From Luteimonas sp. S4-F44 (GTDB lineage Bacteria; Pseudomonadota; Gammaproteobacteria; Xanthomonadales; Xanthomonadaceae): 64,000 nucleotides of DNA. The translations under genes and the position numbers were made by a program. Below, in pieces: positions 22,099 to 32,003 of the stretch. The notes below the pieces were generated by a model, which worked only from the letters and a program-made list of their open reading frames with translations, did not search any database and was not told the DNA's origin. Within the stretch, counting starts at the first letter, position 1. Each line of letters starts with the position of its first letter. The stretch is from NCBI RefSeq assembly GCF_022637415.1, contig NZ_CP093340.1:3447001-3511000 (forward strand). Direction: 5' to 3'.

Positions 22099-23346
22099 AT
22101 GTCCCGACGCCACGACATCGACGCCCTGCGGGTGATCGCCTTCGGCCTGTTGATCCTCTACCACGTGGGCATGGTCTACGTGGTCGACTGGGGCTTCCAC
22201 ATCAAGAGCCCGACCCTGCTGTCCTGGGTCGAGTGGCCGATGATCGCGATCAATCGCTGGCGCATGTCGCTGCTGTTCCTGATCTCGGGCCTGGCGCTCG
22301 GCCTGGTGCTGGCCCGGCGCGCGCCCGCTGCGCTGGCAGCGCGCCGCAGCTGGCGTCTGCTGCTGCCGCTGGCCTTCGGCATCGTCGCGATCGTGCCGGT
22401 CCAGGCCTACTGCGAGGCGCGCATGCTGGACACGATCGAGCCCGGCTACGGTGCCTTCCTGCTGCGCTATCTGCAGTTCCGGCCCTGGCCGGCCGGCACG
22501 TTCACCGGCGCCGAGTACGGCTTCACCTGGAACCACCTGTGGTACCTGCCCTACCTGTGGGCCTACACGCTGCTGACATTGGCAGCACGGCCGCTGCTGC
22601 GCCGGCTCGGCGGCGCCCGGGCGCGCGACTGGCTGACCACGCGTGGGCACTGGCTGCTGTGGCTGCTGCCGCCGGCCTGGTACTTGTTCGCGCTGCTCGT
22701 ACTCGATCCTCGCTTCCCGTCGACGCATGCCCTGGTCGACGACTGGTTCAACCACGCCCGCTACTTCGTGGCCTTCGCCTTCGGTGTGCTAATCGCGGGC
22801 AGCGACGTGGTCTGGGCCCGGCTGCGGGCGGTGCGCTGGCCGCTGCTCGCGCTGGCACTGTGCGCCGGCGGGATCAACGCGGGCTTGCGGGTGGTGGGCC
22901 ATCTGATCGATGCCGGCGCGCTGTCGCGTGCGCCGTTCCTCGCGGTGATGCCCGAGGCCGGATGGCAGGGCGTGTCGATCGTGGCGCTGGCGATCTACTG
23001 GTGGACCGCCCTGCTCGGACTGCTGGCCTGGGGCATCCATGCGCTCAACCGGCCATGGCCGGGCCTGACCTACGCCAGCGAGGCGGTGTATCCCTGGTAC
23101 ATCCTGCACCAGAGCCTGATCGTGCTGGCCGCGTACTGGTTGATTCCGTTGGGGCTGGGCCCGGTCTGGGAACCGCTGGGGGTGCTGGCGATCACCGTGG
23201 CCGGCTGCGTTCTCATCCACGAACTGCTGATCCGGCGTGTGCGCTGGCTGCGACCGCTGTTCGGACTGGCGGGAGGCCCGGACCGGCGCGCGCCTGCGGC
23301 CGCGCCTCCCGCCATGGCTCAGAAGTCCACGCCCAGCCGTGCGTAG
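22099..23346 (+). CDS. Acyltransferase 3 (OpgC/OafA-like) integral membrane protein
   Basis: A 415-residue inner-membrane protein with about ten membrane helices. Its opening RRHDIDALRVIAFGLLILYHVGMVYV contains the family Arg-Asp and the His of the first helix. Proteins of this family O-acylate glucans, lipopolysaccharide or other surface sugars; the HLWYLPYLWAY block near residue 155 resembles the OpgC branch. The specific acceptor cannot be told from sequence. The start ATG follows GCGCAGCTCCC. Its last 28 bp overlap the 3' end of the convergent TonB receptor gene. Confidence 0.8.
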   Translation: MSRRHDIDALRVIAFGLLILYHVGMVYVVDWGFHIKSPTLLSWVEWPMIAINRWRMSLLFLISGLALGLVLARRAPAALAARRSWRLLLPLAFGIVAIVPVQAYCEARMLDTIEPGYGAFLLRYLQFRPWPAGTFTGAEYGFTWNHLWYLPYLWAYTLLTLAARPLLRRLGGARARDWLTTRGHWLLWLLPPAWYLFALLVLDPRFPSTHALVDDWFNHARYFVAFAFGVLIAGSDVVWARLRAVRWPLLALALCAGGINAGLRVVGHLIDAGALSRAPFLAVMPEAGWQGVSIVALAIYWWTALLGLLAWGIHALNRPWPGLTYASEAVYPWYILHQSLIVLAAYWLIPLGLGPVWEPLGVLAITVAGCVLIHELLIRRVRWLRPLFGLAGGPDRRAPAAAPPAMAQKSTPSRA

Positions 23347-26198
23347 ACGAAGCGGCCGGGCAGGTCGTAGGTCGAGGCGTCGTAGCCGTTGAGGCTGCAG
23401 CTCAGGCACACCGGCGGCGTCTTGCCGGTGACATTGTTGACGCCGACGCTCACCCGCGTGCCTTCGAGCCACGCGGTACTGCGCCAGGACAGCTGGAGGT
23501 CGTGATAGGTCGTCGCGCCGAGCGTGTTGCGGTCGTTGGCGCTGTCCTCACAGATCGCAAAGCCGATCGCGCCGCCGCACGACTCGACCAGCCGGTCGAT
23601 GTAGCGCATGGTCCAGGCCAGCGACCACGGCCCGCGCGTCCAGTCGGTGATCAGGGTGCCGGTCCACTCGGGAATCGCGCTGTTGTTGACCTCGACGCCG
23701 GGCCGCCGCGGCTCGGCTTCGCCCGACTCGTTGACCAGTTCGTAGCGGCCGACCCAGGTCGCCTTCGCATCGAAGCGCAGGCGGCCCCAGTTCTGGTCGG
23801 GCAGCGTCCAGGCGGCGGTGAAGTCCCAGCCGTCGGTCTTGATCGTGCCGAGGTTGGCGAGGATGTCGTCGAAACGCACGATCTGGCCGCGCTCGCTGCG
23901 GTCGTACGAGGCGCAGGCCAGCGGATCGCGGGTGGCGATGCAGCGCTCGAGGATCGCCTGCGCGTCCGGGGCCTGGATCGCGCCGTCGATGTGGTGGCGA
24001 TAGAACGTCACGCCCAGGTCCAGGCGGTCCGACCACGCCACGCTGTCAGCGAACGACGGGCTCCAGACCGCGCCGACCATCAGGCTGCGGCTGTGCTCGG
24101 GCTCGAGCTCGGCATTGCCCGAGGTCACCACCGAGATCTGCGAATTGGTCTGCTCATAGCCCGCCGGCACGCCGTCGGCGGCGCAGGCCGGCGACGACGA
24201 GGCGGCGCCCGAGCACGGATCGACGAGCGTCGCGTCGAAGCGGCTGAGCGTGCCGTAGAGCTCGCCGATCGACGGCGCTCGGAAGCCCTCCGCATAGCTC
24301 ATGCGCAGCAGGAACTCGTCGGCCGGCTGCCAGCGCAAGCCCACCTTGCCGGTGGTCTCGCCGCCGAAGGTCGAGTAGTCCGAATAGCGTCCGGCGATGC
24401 TCAGATCGAGGCTGTCGCCGAACCACGAGTCGCGCAACAGCGGCACGTTGAACTCGGCGTAGGCCTCGTTGACGTCGTAGTCGCCCGAGGTCGCGCCCGA
24501 GGGCACGCCGTTGTACTCGCCGGCGATCGTGATCGGATCGGGCGTGTAGCTGCCCTCGTAGCGGCGATGCTCCAGGCCGGCCGCGAACGACAGCGCCCCG
24601 GCCGGCAACCGCGCGAGATCGCCGGTGACGTTGGCCGAGGCCAGGGTCAGGGTGTTGCGGCTGGCATCGCGCACCACCGGCTGGATGAAGGCGAGCATCT
24701 CCTGGGTGATCGTGCCCGGACCACCGAACACGTTCAGCGGCACGCAGCCGGCGATCGCGGCGCACGCATCGGGGTCGCCCAGCGCTTCGTTGATGCGGCG
24801 CACGTTGTAGCTGCCGGTGTTGACCTGCTCGGCGCGGCTCTGGCTGCGAACGAGGTTGAGGTCCCAGTTCCAGGTGCGATCGCCGACGCCGAAGAGGCCT
24901 TCCAGGCCCGCGGCGACATACCAGGTCTTGACGTCCTGGGTGTAGCGGCGCGGCCCGCCCTCGACCGGGCGACGGCCGAGCAGGAACAGGTTGGCGTCCT
25001 CGCCCACCGTGGTCAGGTCGAAGCCGAACGGGTTGTAGGGATTGCGCGCGGAGATCGTCAGCCGCTGCTCGGCCCAGGGGTTGTAGACGCCGGCATCGGT
25101 GCCGAGGAAGAACGGCTCGGGCGCGGCCTGGTTGGCCGAAGTGCGCGTGTTGTAGAGCACGCGGGTATAGCCCGACAGCTGCGGGCTGAACTCGAAGCGC
25201 ACCTGGCCGAACACCGACTTGCGCTCCGACGGCGTCAGCAGCAGGTTGTTGGGGGCGAAGTTGTAACGGTCGGCGGTGCCGAAGCAATGGAAGTCGTCGG
25301 TCCGCGTGCAGCCGGTCTGGCTGGGGTCGTAGACCGGTGAGGTCGCGCCATCGTTGGGCGTGAGGTCGAAATCCTCACCGGTGTTGGGATCGCGGAACAC
25401 GAAGCGACCCGAGGGTGTTGCCGAACTGCCGTTGGCCAACCCCGTGCCCGGCACCGGCACGCTGGCGTTGTCGAACTTGGTCGAGGCGATCTGCCGCTGC
25501 TTGTAGTACGACGCGCCGAAGAACCATTGCGCGCGTTCGCTGTGCCCGCCCCAGCCCAGGTCCGCGCCCCAGGTCGCGCCACCCAAGTCGTCGTACTCGC
25601 CGTAGTGCAGGTCGAGGCTGCCGCCGTCGGCATCGCGGCGGGTGATGATGTTGACCACACCGGCGATCGCGTCGGAGCCGTAGATCGACGAGGCGCCGTC
25701 CTCAAGCACCTCGATACGCTCGATCAGCGACAGCGGGATGGTGTTGAGGTCGACCGCCGAGCCGACGCCCGACGCCGAGGATTCGTTGACCCAGCGGATG
25801 CCGTCGACCAGCACCAGCACGCGCTTGGCGCCCAGGTGCCGCAGGTCGACCGTCGCGGCGCCGGCGCCGACGCCGCCGCCATCGGGCGGAAAGCCGAAGT
25901 TGCCGCTGGAATTGAACTTGGTATTGAGCGCGGCGCCGCTGGCGGTGAGGTTCTGCACGATGTCGGCGACGGAGGTGAACCCGCTGCGCTGGATGTCCTC
26001 ACGTGTGAGCACCTGGACCGGGACCGCGGTCTCCATCTCTGCCTTGCGGATGCGCGTGCCGGTGACCTGCACGGTGTCGAGCGTGCGCGCCTGCGGCGCG
26101 GGGGCCGGCGGCTGCTGGGCGGCGGCAGCGAGCGGAAGCACGGCGAGCAGGGACGACGAGAGGGCTGCGGCCAGTCGGTGGCGGCGGATCGGCATCAT
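23319..26198 (-). CDS. TonB-dependent outer-membrane receptor
   Basis: A 959-residue outer-membrane receptor with a Sec signal peptide (to about residue 27, AAAAQ), a TonB-box-like [10 protein letters not shown] and a plug domain (about 50-170). The plug shows [46 protein letters not shown] and neighbouring blocks. A 22-strand barrel follows, ending in [10 protein letters not shown]. This 'VTGTRI' subclass with long loops is expanded in Xanthomonadaceae and often imports peptides or glycans; the substrate here is unknown. Two tandem ATGs (26198, 26195) follow CAGGAG. A perfect 8-bp inverted repeat lies 73 bp upstream. No specialised neighbour identifies the ligand. Confidence 0.9.
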   Translation of the reverse strand: MMPIRRHRLAAALSSSLLAVLPLAAAAQQPPAPAPQARTLDTVQVTGTRIRKAEMETAVPVQVLTREDIQRSGFTSVADIVQNLTASGAALNTKFNSSGNFGFPPDGGGVGAGAATVDLRHLGAKRVLVLVDGIRWVNESSASGVGSAVDLNTIPLSLIERIEVLEDGASSIYGSDAIAGVVNIITRRDADGGSLDLHYGEYDDLGGATWGADLGWGGHSERAQWFFGASYYKQRQIASTKFDNASVPVPGTGLANGSSATPSGRFVFRDPNTGEDFDLTPNDGATSPVYDPSQTGCTRTDDFHCFGTADRYNFAPNNLLLTPSERKSVFGQVRFEFSPQLSGYTRVLYNTRTSANQAAPEPFFLGTDAGVYNPWAEQRLTISARNPYNPFGFDLTTVGEDANLFLLGRRPVEGGPRRYTQDVKTWYVAAGLEGLFGVGDRTWNWDLNLVRSQSRAEQVNTGSYNVRRINEALGDPDACAAIAGCVPLNVFGGPGTITQEMLAFIQPVVRDASRNTLTLASANVTGDLARLPAGALSFAAGLEHRRYEGSYTPDPITIAGEYNGVPSGATSGDYDVNEAYAEFNVPLLRDSWFGDSLDLSIAGRYSDYSTFGGETTGKVGLRWQPADEFLLRMSYAEGFRAPSIGELYGTLSRFDATLVDPCSGAASSSPACAADGVPAGYEQTNSQISVVTSGNAELEPEHSRSLMVGAVWSPSFADSVAWSDRLDLGVTFYRHHIDGAIQAPDAQAILERCIATRDPLACASYDRSERGQIVRFDDILANLGTIKTDGWDFTAAWTLPDQNWGRLRFDAKATWVGRYELVNESGEAEPRRPGVEVNNSAIPEWTGTLITDWTRGPWSLAWTMRYIDRLVESCGGAIGFAICEDSANDRNTLGATTYHDLQLSWRSTAWLEGTRVSVGVNNVTGKTPPVCLSCSLNGYDASTYDLPGRFVYARLGVDF

Positions 26199-26270
26199 GC
26201 GGGCTCCTGTGGCGAGGGTCGCCGACCTCCTGCCGGCACTTTGGTTGTAACGAATATTTAACCTGACCGC

Positions 26271-26290
26271 ACCTGGGGTTTGCCCCAGGT
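26271..26290. promoter_or_regulatory. Perfect inverted repeat upstream of the TonB receptor gene
   Basis: ACCTGGGG-TTTG-CCCCAGGT: 8-bp arms with a 4-base loop. It lies in the 269-bp divergent region between the TonB receptor (start 26198, leftward) and the small lipoprotein (start 26468, rightward). It is adjacent to an AT-rich patch at 26249-26261 that could hold the receptor's -10. It may be an operator or an RNA hairpin in a leader; there is no T-run for an intrinsic terminator. Confidence 0.5.
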
Positions 26291-26467
26291 TGACGTTCCG
26301 TTCACCCTCTGATTTCACAGCCGCCCAGGTCGCGCTGTGCTGCGCAATGCCCTACCAAGCGTCGACACGCGCAAGGGTATGGCCGCAGGCTCGATGGCGG
26401 GGCAAGTCACGCGAGGATGCGGCGGTGCCCGCTAGGCTGGTACCCAGTCCTCCTCGGGAGTTGTCCC

Positions 26468-26992
26468 ATGCGTCTGCCCTCGATCCTGCTTTGCACTGCC
26501 CTGCTGGCGGCTTGTTCGCAGCCGGCCCCGCCGCCGGCCGCTGCGACCTCCGACGCCCGCCCCTCGCCGGAGGCCGCCGCAGCCCCCGCGGCTGTCGATA
26601 CCGTCCCTGGAGACGAATCGGCGCACGATGTCCGCCAGCGCATCGGCCAATTGCTGGGCGAGGTCGCGCCTTACGAAACGGTGTTCGCGGCGCTGCAGAA
26701 AGGCGTGGCCGCCCACGATGCGAAGGCCGTGGCCACGCTGCCGATCTATCCGCTGCACATCAACGTAGCGGGCCAGAAACGCGAGATCGCCGATGCAGCC
26801 ACGTTCGAGCGCGAGTACGACCGCATCATCACGGCCGATATCGCCCAGGCCGTCACCGCGCAGACGTTCGACACCCTGTTCGTGAACGCGCAGGGCGTGA
26901 TGCTGGGCAATGGCCAGGTGTGGATCGGCAGCGTCTGCGCCGACGCCACCTGCGCCGACCCGCAGGTGGGCATCACCGCCATCCAGAACTGA
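26468..26992 (+). CDS. Small lipoprotein with an NTF2-like mature domain
   Basis: A 174-residue predicted lipoprotein. The lipobox LLAAC puts the acylated Cys at residue 16, and the start was chosen for it (GGGAG lies upstream). A Pro/Ala/Ser-rich linker (17-55) leads to a compact domain. Segments such as FAALQKGVAAHDAKAVATLP and the Trp in GNGQVWIG resemble the SnoaL/NTF2-like cone fold. Two Cys near the C-terminus (CADATCAD) could form a disulfide. I do not recognise a named family and assign no function. Confidence 0.6.
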   Translation: MRLPSILLCTALLAACSQPAPPPAAATSDARPSPEAAAAPAAVDTVPGDESAHDVRQRIGQLLGEVAPYETVFAALQKGVAAHDAKAVATLPIYPLHINVAGQKREIADAATFEREYDRIITADIAQAVTAQTFDTLFVNAQGVMLGNGQVWIGSVCADATCADPQVGITAIQN

Positions 26993-27056
26993 CGACGCGG
27001 GCACCGGTCGCCGTCCGCCCACCGCGCACGCCCAGCGGGCTGGGCGTGCGTTGGCC

Positions 27057-28178
27057 CTAGCCGCCCGCCTGATCGCGGACCGCGTCGGCCAACGGCGGCA
27101 GTTCGGCGCCGGTGTCGGCGCTGCCGCGGATCGCGGCATCGGCCGCGTCCATATCGAAGCCCTGCGCGGCGATCCAGTCGGGGCTGTAGTAGCTGTGCGC
27201 GTAGCGCTCGCCGCCATCGCACAGGATAGTGACGATCGCGCCGCTACGGCCGGCCGCGCGCATGATCTCGGCAACCCGCAGTACGCCGACAAAGTTGGTG
27301 CCGGTCGAGCCGCCGACGCGCCGACCCAGGCGCGCATTGACGTAGCGCATGCCCGCCAGGCTCAGCGCATCGGGGACGCGCACCATCGCATCGACGCAGC
27401 CGGGAATGAAGCTGGGCTCGGCACGCGGCCGGCCGATGCCCTCGATGCGCGAGGCCGGCGTCGGCGCGAGGTCCTCGGGCGCAGGCTCGCGGCGCAGGCT
27501 GCGCGCGTAGTGGTCGAAGAACGCCGAGTGCTCGGGATCGGCGCACAGCACCCGGGTATCGAAACCACGGTAGCGGGCATAACGCCCGATCGTCGCGCTG
27601 GTGCCACCGGTGCCGGCGCTGCAGACGATCCACGTCGGCACCGGATGCACTTCCTGCGCCATCTGCTTGAAGATCGACTCGGCGATGTTGTTGTTGGCCC
27701 GCCAATCGGTCGCGCGCTCGGCGTAGGTGAACTGGTCCATGAAATGGCCGCCGCACTCGCGCGCCAGCTGCGTAGAAGCCCCGGCGATGTCGCAGGCGTT
27801 CTGCACCAGGTGGCAGCGCCCGCCCTGGAACTCGATCGCGGCGATCTTCTCCGGCGACGTCGAGGCCGGCATCACTGCGACGAACGGCAGGCCGAGCAAT
27901 CGCGCGAAATAGGCCTCCGATACCGCGGTCGAGCCGCTGGAGGCCTCGACCACCGTGCTGCCCGCGCGCAGCCAGCCGTTGGCCAGCGCGTACAGGAACA
28001 GCGAACGCGCCAGCCGGTGCTTCAGGCTGCCGGTCGGATGGCTGGACTCGTCCTTGAAATAGACGTCGATGCCGGGAAAGCCCGGCAGCGCGAGCGGGAT
28101 CAGATGGGTGTCGGCCGAGCGGTTGAAATCGGCCTCGATCTTGCGGATGGCCTGCGCCACCCAGTCGCGGTTGGGCAT
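27057..28178 (-). CDS. PLP-dependent cysteine synthase-like protein (Cds1-like)
   Basis: A 373-residue fold-type II PLP enzyme. The Schiff-base Lys is Lys53 in GSLKHRLA. The Ser/Gly-rich [10 protein letters not shown] loop (about 94-103) binds the substrate carboxylate, and [12 protein letters not shown] binds the PLP phosphate. It is longer than CysK/CysM and most resembles the group of mycobacterial Cds1, an L-cysteine desulfhydrase that releases H2S, pyruvate and ammonia. A beta-replacement activity cannot be excluded. Downstream on the same strand come an amidohydrolase, a TauE/SafE exporter and purT read in the reverse order; spacings of 99, 73 and 55 bp would allow one transcript starting at purT. 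Confidence 0.75.
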   Translation of the reverse strand: MPNRDWVAQAIRKIEADFNRSADTHLIPLALPGFPGIDVYFKDESSHPTGSLKHRLARSLFLYALANGWLRAGSTVVEASSGSTAVSEAYFARLLGLPFVAVMPASTSPEKIAAIEFQGGRCHLVQNACDIAGASTQLARECGGHFMDQFTYAERATDWRANNNIAESIFKQMAQEVHPVPTWIVCSAGTGGTSATIGRYARYRGFDTRVLCADPEHSAFFDHYARSLRREPAPEDLAPTPASRIEGIGRPRAEPSFIPGCVDAMVRVPDALSLAGMRYVNARLGRRVGGSTGTNFVGVLRVAEIMRAAGRSGAIVTILCDGGERYAHSYYSPDWIAAQGFDMDAADAAIRGSADTGAELPPLADAVRDQAGG

Positions 28179-28277
28179 GGGGCACTCGAGGGGACGCCGC
28201 GTACTGCGGCGACGCGCCGACAGCTTAAGCCCTGGCCGCGCCGGCGGCGAATGCGGCCGGCGCGGGGCGCCGCAGGC

Positions 28278-29444
28278 TCAACCCAGGCGCCGGCGCACGA
28301 TGCGGTCGAACACCGCGACGGCGACCGGCAACAGCGCGTCGTCGAAGCGGAACGTCGGGTGGTGGCACATCGCGCTGTCGATGCCCAGAAACAGGTAGGC
28401 GCCCGGCCACTGTTCGAGCATGTAGGAGAAATCGTCGGAAAACGGATAGGCGCGCGCGTCGGTGTCGACGTGCTCCGGGCCGAGCACGTCGGCGAGCGCC
28501 GACGCCGCCAGCGCGGCCTGCTCGGGCGCGTTGACGCACGGCGGGCAGGCATGCGGCAGATGCAGCTGCACGCGGCAGCCGGAGATCGCGGCATGGCCGT
28601 CGCACAACGCGCGCAAGCGTTGCAGCAGCGCCTCGTGCACGTCCTTGGATAACGCCCGCAGCGTGCCGCTGAGCGTGGCGGTCGCCGGAATGATGTTGTG
28701 CGTGGTGCCGGCCTGCAGCGAGCCGACATTGATCAGCGCGGTTTCCATCGGATCGATATGGCGACCGACGATCGCCGGGATCTCGACCGCCAACCGCGCG
28801 GCGACCTGCAGCGGGTCGTTGGCCTTGTGCGGCGCGGCGGCGTGGCCGCCGACACCCTCGACCGTGATTTCGAACACCGCCAGCGACTGCAGCGTCGCGC
28901 CGATGCGCACGCTGGCCCGGCCCATGCCCAGCAGCGGCATGTTGTGGAAGGCGTAGACCTCGTCGCAGGCGAACCGCGTGAACAGCCCGTCCTCGATCAT
29001 CCGGATCGCGCCGCGCCCGCCCTCCTCGGCCGGCTGGAAGATCAGCACCACGCGCCCGCTGGCCGGCGGGTGCGCGACCAGATGGCGGGCCACGCCCAGC
29101 AGCGCCGCGGTGTGGCCGTCGTGGCCGCAGGTGTGGGCCACGCCCGGACGCTGCGAGCGGAACGGCAGGTCGCTGTCCTCGTCCATCGGCAGCGCGTCCA
29201 TGTCCGCACGCAGGCCGATCGACAGGCCCGGCTTGCCGCTGTCGACGACCGCGACCACACCGGTGCCGCCCAGGCCGGTATGCGCCTGAAGGCCGAGCGC
29301 GCGCAGGGTGTCGGCGACCAGCGCCGAGGTCCGCTGCTCCTCGAAACCCAGTTCGGGCCAGGCATGGATCGCCCGGCGCCAGTCGGTCATGGTCGGCGCC
29401 AGCGCGTGGATCGCCTCGGGCACGACAGGGGAAGACACGGTCAT
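28278..29444 (-). CDS. M20-family amidohydrolase
   Basis: A 388-residue dinuclear-metal hydrolase of the M20/AbgB-HipO branch. The ligand motifs are clear: HTCGHDGHTA (about 100-109), PAEEGGRGA (about 136-144), AFHNMP, and a C-terminal CHHPTFRFDD. The lid/dimerisation domain lies at about 180-290 (VGGHAAAPHKANDP). Such enzymes hydrolyse N-acyl amino acids, hippurate or indole-3-acetyl amides; the substrate is not evident. No signal peptide was seen, so it is cytoplasmic. ATG 29444 gives the expected N-terminus with WRRAIHAWPELGFEE. Confidence 0.85.
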   Translation of the reverse strand: MTVSSPVVPEAIHALAPTMTDWRRAIHAWPELGFEEQRTSALVADTLRALGLQAHTGLGGTGVVAVVDSGKPGLSIGLRADMDALPMDEDSDLPFRSQRPGVAHTCGHDGHTAALLGVARHLVAHPPASGRVVLIFQPAEEGGRGAIRMIEDGLFTRFACDEVYAFHNMPLLGMGRASVRIGATLQSLAVFEITVEGVGGHAAAPHKANDPLQVAARLAVEIPAIVGRHIDPMETALINVGSLQAGTTHNIIPATATLSGTLRALSKDVHEALLQRLRALCDGHAAISGCRVQLHLPHACPPCVNAPEQAALAASALADVLGPEHVDTDARAYPFSDDFSYMLEQWPGAYLFLGIDSAMCHHPTFRFDDALLPVAVAVFDRIVRRRLG

Positions 29445-29517
29445 CGCAACACTCCATCGGCGGCGCGGCGCGCCGGTTCGTAATCCAGGGAAACGCGGGC
29501 GCCGATGGCGCGGCGGC

Positions 29518-30300
29518 TCACCACAACAACAGGCTGGCGCCGATGCAGTACATGAAGATCGCGAACACCTGCTTGAGCGCAGGCCCGCTGATCGCATGGG
29601 CGAGCCGTGTACCCAGCGGCGCGACCAGCACCGAGGCCAGCGCGATGCCGATCGCGGCCGGCAGATAGACATAGCCCCAGGCCATCGACGGCAGCACATC
29701 GCCAGGCGCCTGCAGCGCGTAGCCTGACGCGCTCGCCAGGGCGATGAACACACCGCAGGCCGCCGAGGTGCCGACCGCGCGCACCGGCTGCACGCCGCGC
29801 CAGACCAGCAGGGGCACGGTCATGCTGCCGCCGCCGATGCCCACCAGCGACGAGGCGATGCCGATACCGACACCGGCGCCGGTCATGCCTGCGCCGGTCG
29901 GTACGACCGCCATTCCGGTGTCGGGCGGCGAGCGCGACAGCAGCATCTGAGTGCCGGCGATCGCGCAGTAGGCGATCACGCCGTACTTGAGCACTTCGCC
30001 GTCGAGCCCGATCGCCAGCCGCGCGCCCACCCAGCCGCCCAGCAGCATGCCCGGCACCAGCCAGGCGACCGACGGCCACAGCACGCTGCCGCGGCGATGG
30101 TGCGCACGGGCCGACGACACGCCGGTCAGCACGATGCTCGCCAGCGAGGTCGCAAGCGCGGCATGCATCGCGGCGTCCTTCGGGATGCCGTAAACCGGCA
30201 GCAGCCAGACCAGCGCGGTCACCAGCACCAGGCCGCCGCCAATCCCCAGCAGGCCGGCCAGGATCCCTGCGACTGCGCCCAGGACCGGGAACAGCAGCAT
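29518..30300 (-). CDS. TauE/SafE-family anion exporter
   Basis: A 260-residue inner-membrane protein with eight hydrophobic segments arranged as two homologous halves. Each half opens with the family repeat: GILAGLLGIGGGLVLVTAL near the N-terminus and GIASSLVGIGGGSMTVPLLV in the middle. Members export sulfite, sulfoacetate or related anions or, in some cases, take up small organic anions. Location near a Cds1-like sulfur enzyme hints at a sulfur anion but is not proof. ATG 30300 was chosen; longer in-frame extensions overlap the end of purT. Confidence 0.85.
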   Translation of the reverse strand: MLLFPVLGAVAGILAGLLGIGGGLVLVTALVWLLPVYGIPKDAAMHAALATSLASIVLTGVSSARAHHRRGSVLWPSVAWLVPGMLLGGWVGARLAIGLDGEVLKYGVIAYCAIAGTQMLLSRSPPDTGMAVVPTGAGMTGAGVGIGIASSLVGIGGGSMTVPLLVWRGVQPVRAVGTSAACGVFIALASASGYALQAPGDVLPSMAWGYVYLPAAIGIALASVLVAPLGTRLAHAISGPALKQVFAIFMYCIGASLLLW

Positions 30301-30355
30301 CGACAGGCTCAGCACGACCGGCGGCCTGCGACAGCGGGCAGCGGCAGCACGGCGC

Positions 30356-31555
30356 TCACTTGAGCTCGATCGTAATCGCCGCCGCCGCATCGCGCGCGGT
30401 GGCCCGCGCGGCCTCGACATCCTCGCCGCGCGCCAGGGTCACGCCGACCCGGCGCTGACCCGCCACCGACGGCTTGCCAAACAGGCGCAGCGCGCTGTGC
30501 GGCGCCTGCAATGCGGCGGCGATGCCCGAGAACGCGGGCACGCCGTGGCCCTGCGCCAGCAATGCACAGGATGCGCCCGGCCCGGCGAGCAGCACCGTGT
30601 CGTCGGCGTCGACCGGGATCGGCAGGCCGAGGATCGCGCGCGCATGCAATGCGAACTCGCTCAGGTCCTGCGAGGCCAGGGTGACCAGGCCGGTGTCGTG
30701 TGGACGCGGCGAGACCTCGCTGAACCAGACCTCGTCGCCGCGCACGAACAGTTCGACGCCGAACACCCCGCGCCCGCCCAGATCGTCGGTCACCGCCCGG
30801 GCGATCTCGCGGGCCCGCGCCAGCGCGCGCGGCGACATCGCCTGCGGCTGCCAGCTCTCGCGATAGTCGCCGGCGATCTGCACATGGCCGATCGGCGCAC
30901 AGAACGCGGTACCGTCGGCATGACGCACGGTCAGCAGCGTGATCTCGTATTCGAAATCGACGAAGCCCTCGACGATGCAGCGCCCGGCGCCGGCGCGGCC
31001 GCCGGTCTGCGCGTAATCCCAGGCCGCATCGATATCGGCCTCCGTGCGCACCGTGCTCTGGCCCTTGCCCGACGAGGACATCACCGGCTTGACCACGCAG
31101 GGCAGGCCGATCGCCGCGATCGCCTCGCGGTACTGCGCATGGGTGTCGACGAAGCGGTACGGCGAGGTCGGCAGGCCGAGCGTCTCGGCCGCGAGCCGGC
31201 GGATGCCCTCGCGGTCCATCGTCAGCCGGGTCGCGCGCGCGGTCGGCACGACCTGCAGCCCGGCCTCGCGCTCGAGCGCGACCAGCGTGTCGGTGTGGAT
31301 CGCCTCGATCTCGGGCACCACCAGATGCGGGCGCTCGGCCGCGATCAGCGCGCGCAGCGCGGACGGATCGAGCATGTCGAGTACGTGGCTGCGATGCGCG
31401 ACCTGCATCGCCGGTGCATCGGCGTAGCGATCGGCGGCGATCACTTCGACGCCGAACCGCTGCAGCTCGATCGCGACCTCCTTGCCGAGTTCCCCCGAGC
31501 CGAGCAGCAGCACGCGGATGGCGGACGGGGACAGCGGCGTGCCGAAGGTGGTCAT
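30356..31555 (-). CDS. purT: Formate-dependent phosphoribosylglycinamide formyltransferase
   Basis: PurT makes formyl-GAR from GAR, formate and ATP, the folate-independent route for step 3 of purine synthesis. At 399 residues it is an ATP-grasp enzyme of normal length. The order is clear: N-terminal Rossmann region [31 protein letters not shown]-grasp P-loop [12 protein letters not shown] (about 158-169), [22 protein letters not shown] and metal/substrate residues in [10 protein letters not shown]. It is the most upstream gene of a same-strand run and is followed on its 5' side by a 730-bp gene-free region. Confidence 0.96.
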   Translation of the reverse strand: MTTFGTPLSPSAIRVLLLGSGELGKEVAIELQRFGVEVIAADRYADAPAMQVAHRSHVLDMLDPSALRALIAAERPHLVVPEIEAIHTDTLVALEREAGLQVVPTARATRLTMDREGIRRLAAETLGLPTSPYRFVDTHAQYREAIAAIGLPCVVKPVMSSSGKGQSTVRTEADIDAAWDYAQTGGRAGAGRCIVEGFVDFEYEITLLTVRHADGTAFCAPIGHVQIAGDYRESWQPQAMSPRALARAREIARAVTDDLGGRGVFGVELFVRGDEVWFSEVSPRPHDTGLVTLASQDLSEFALHARAILGLPIPVDADDTVLLAGPGASCALLAQGHGVPAFSGIAAALQAPHSALRLFGKPSVAGQRRVGVTLARGEDVEAARATARDAAAAITIELK

Positions 31556-31726
31556 GGGGGGCGGTTTCCGGGAAAGGCGGCGGGAAGACCGGGAATTCTA
31601 ATCGCCCGGCGCCGGCCGCCCCAGCCGGGCCACGCGCAGCGGCATCCGCAGGCCGCAGCGGCATGTAAGGGTTTCAAGTGCGGGGATGGAAGTTCCACTC
31701 CGGATGCGCAGCCGCCTGCCAGCCGG

Positions 31727-31868
31727 AAGCCCCTCTCCCCTCGGTCAAGGCCGCTTCGCGGTCCGGCCACGCGAAGCACGCGCGGCGTTCGCATGGATGC
31801 GCGGCAATGCCGCGCACGCCATCCATGCTCACCCTGCCTTGACTCGGGCGCGCACCATCCATGGCGCG
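31727..31868 (+). repeat. Palindrome-rich intergenic repeat, copy B
   Basis: This is one of two diverged copies of the same unit, lying in inverted orientation within the gene-free stretch 31556-32285. Shared landmarks in order: CTCGGTCA, CGCGGTCCGGCC, a short inverted repeat around GCGAAGCACGC, GGCGTTCG, a palindrome TGCGCGGCAATGCCGCGCA, and CTCACCC. Read on the plus strand it gives an open frame with AVRP, RAAF and HPALTR. The mate gives AVRP, RRAF and HPWLTR in the equivalent frame, but base composition, lack of a ribosome binding site and the hairpins argue for a structural repeat rather than a protein. Confidence 0.7.
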
Positions 31869-32003
31869 CTCGACGCGGCCTCCGGCCGTCAGTCCGCTGC
31901 CGTGTGATTTGCCACCCTGACCTCGGCACATGCGAAGTCGCACGATTGGAAGAAGGCGCGCACTGTCGGCCTCAGTGCGTCGTGCCGGTCGGGGATTGCG
32001 ATA

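Noticed and set aside
22041-25340. Plus-strand frame of about 1100 codons crossing the acyltransferase and TonB receptor genes
   Set aside because: It is out of frame with the acyltransferase and antisense to the receptor, both of which have family motifs.
31686-31907. Small open frames in repeat copies B (plus) and A (minus, 31972-32235)
   Set aside because: The two products are similar only because the repeats are homologous; no ribosome binding site or codon-use support was found, so I annotate the repeats instead.
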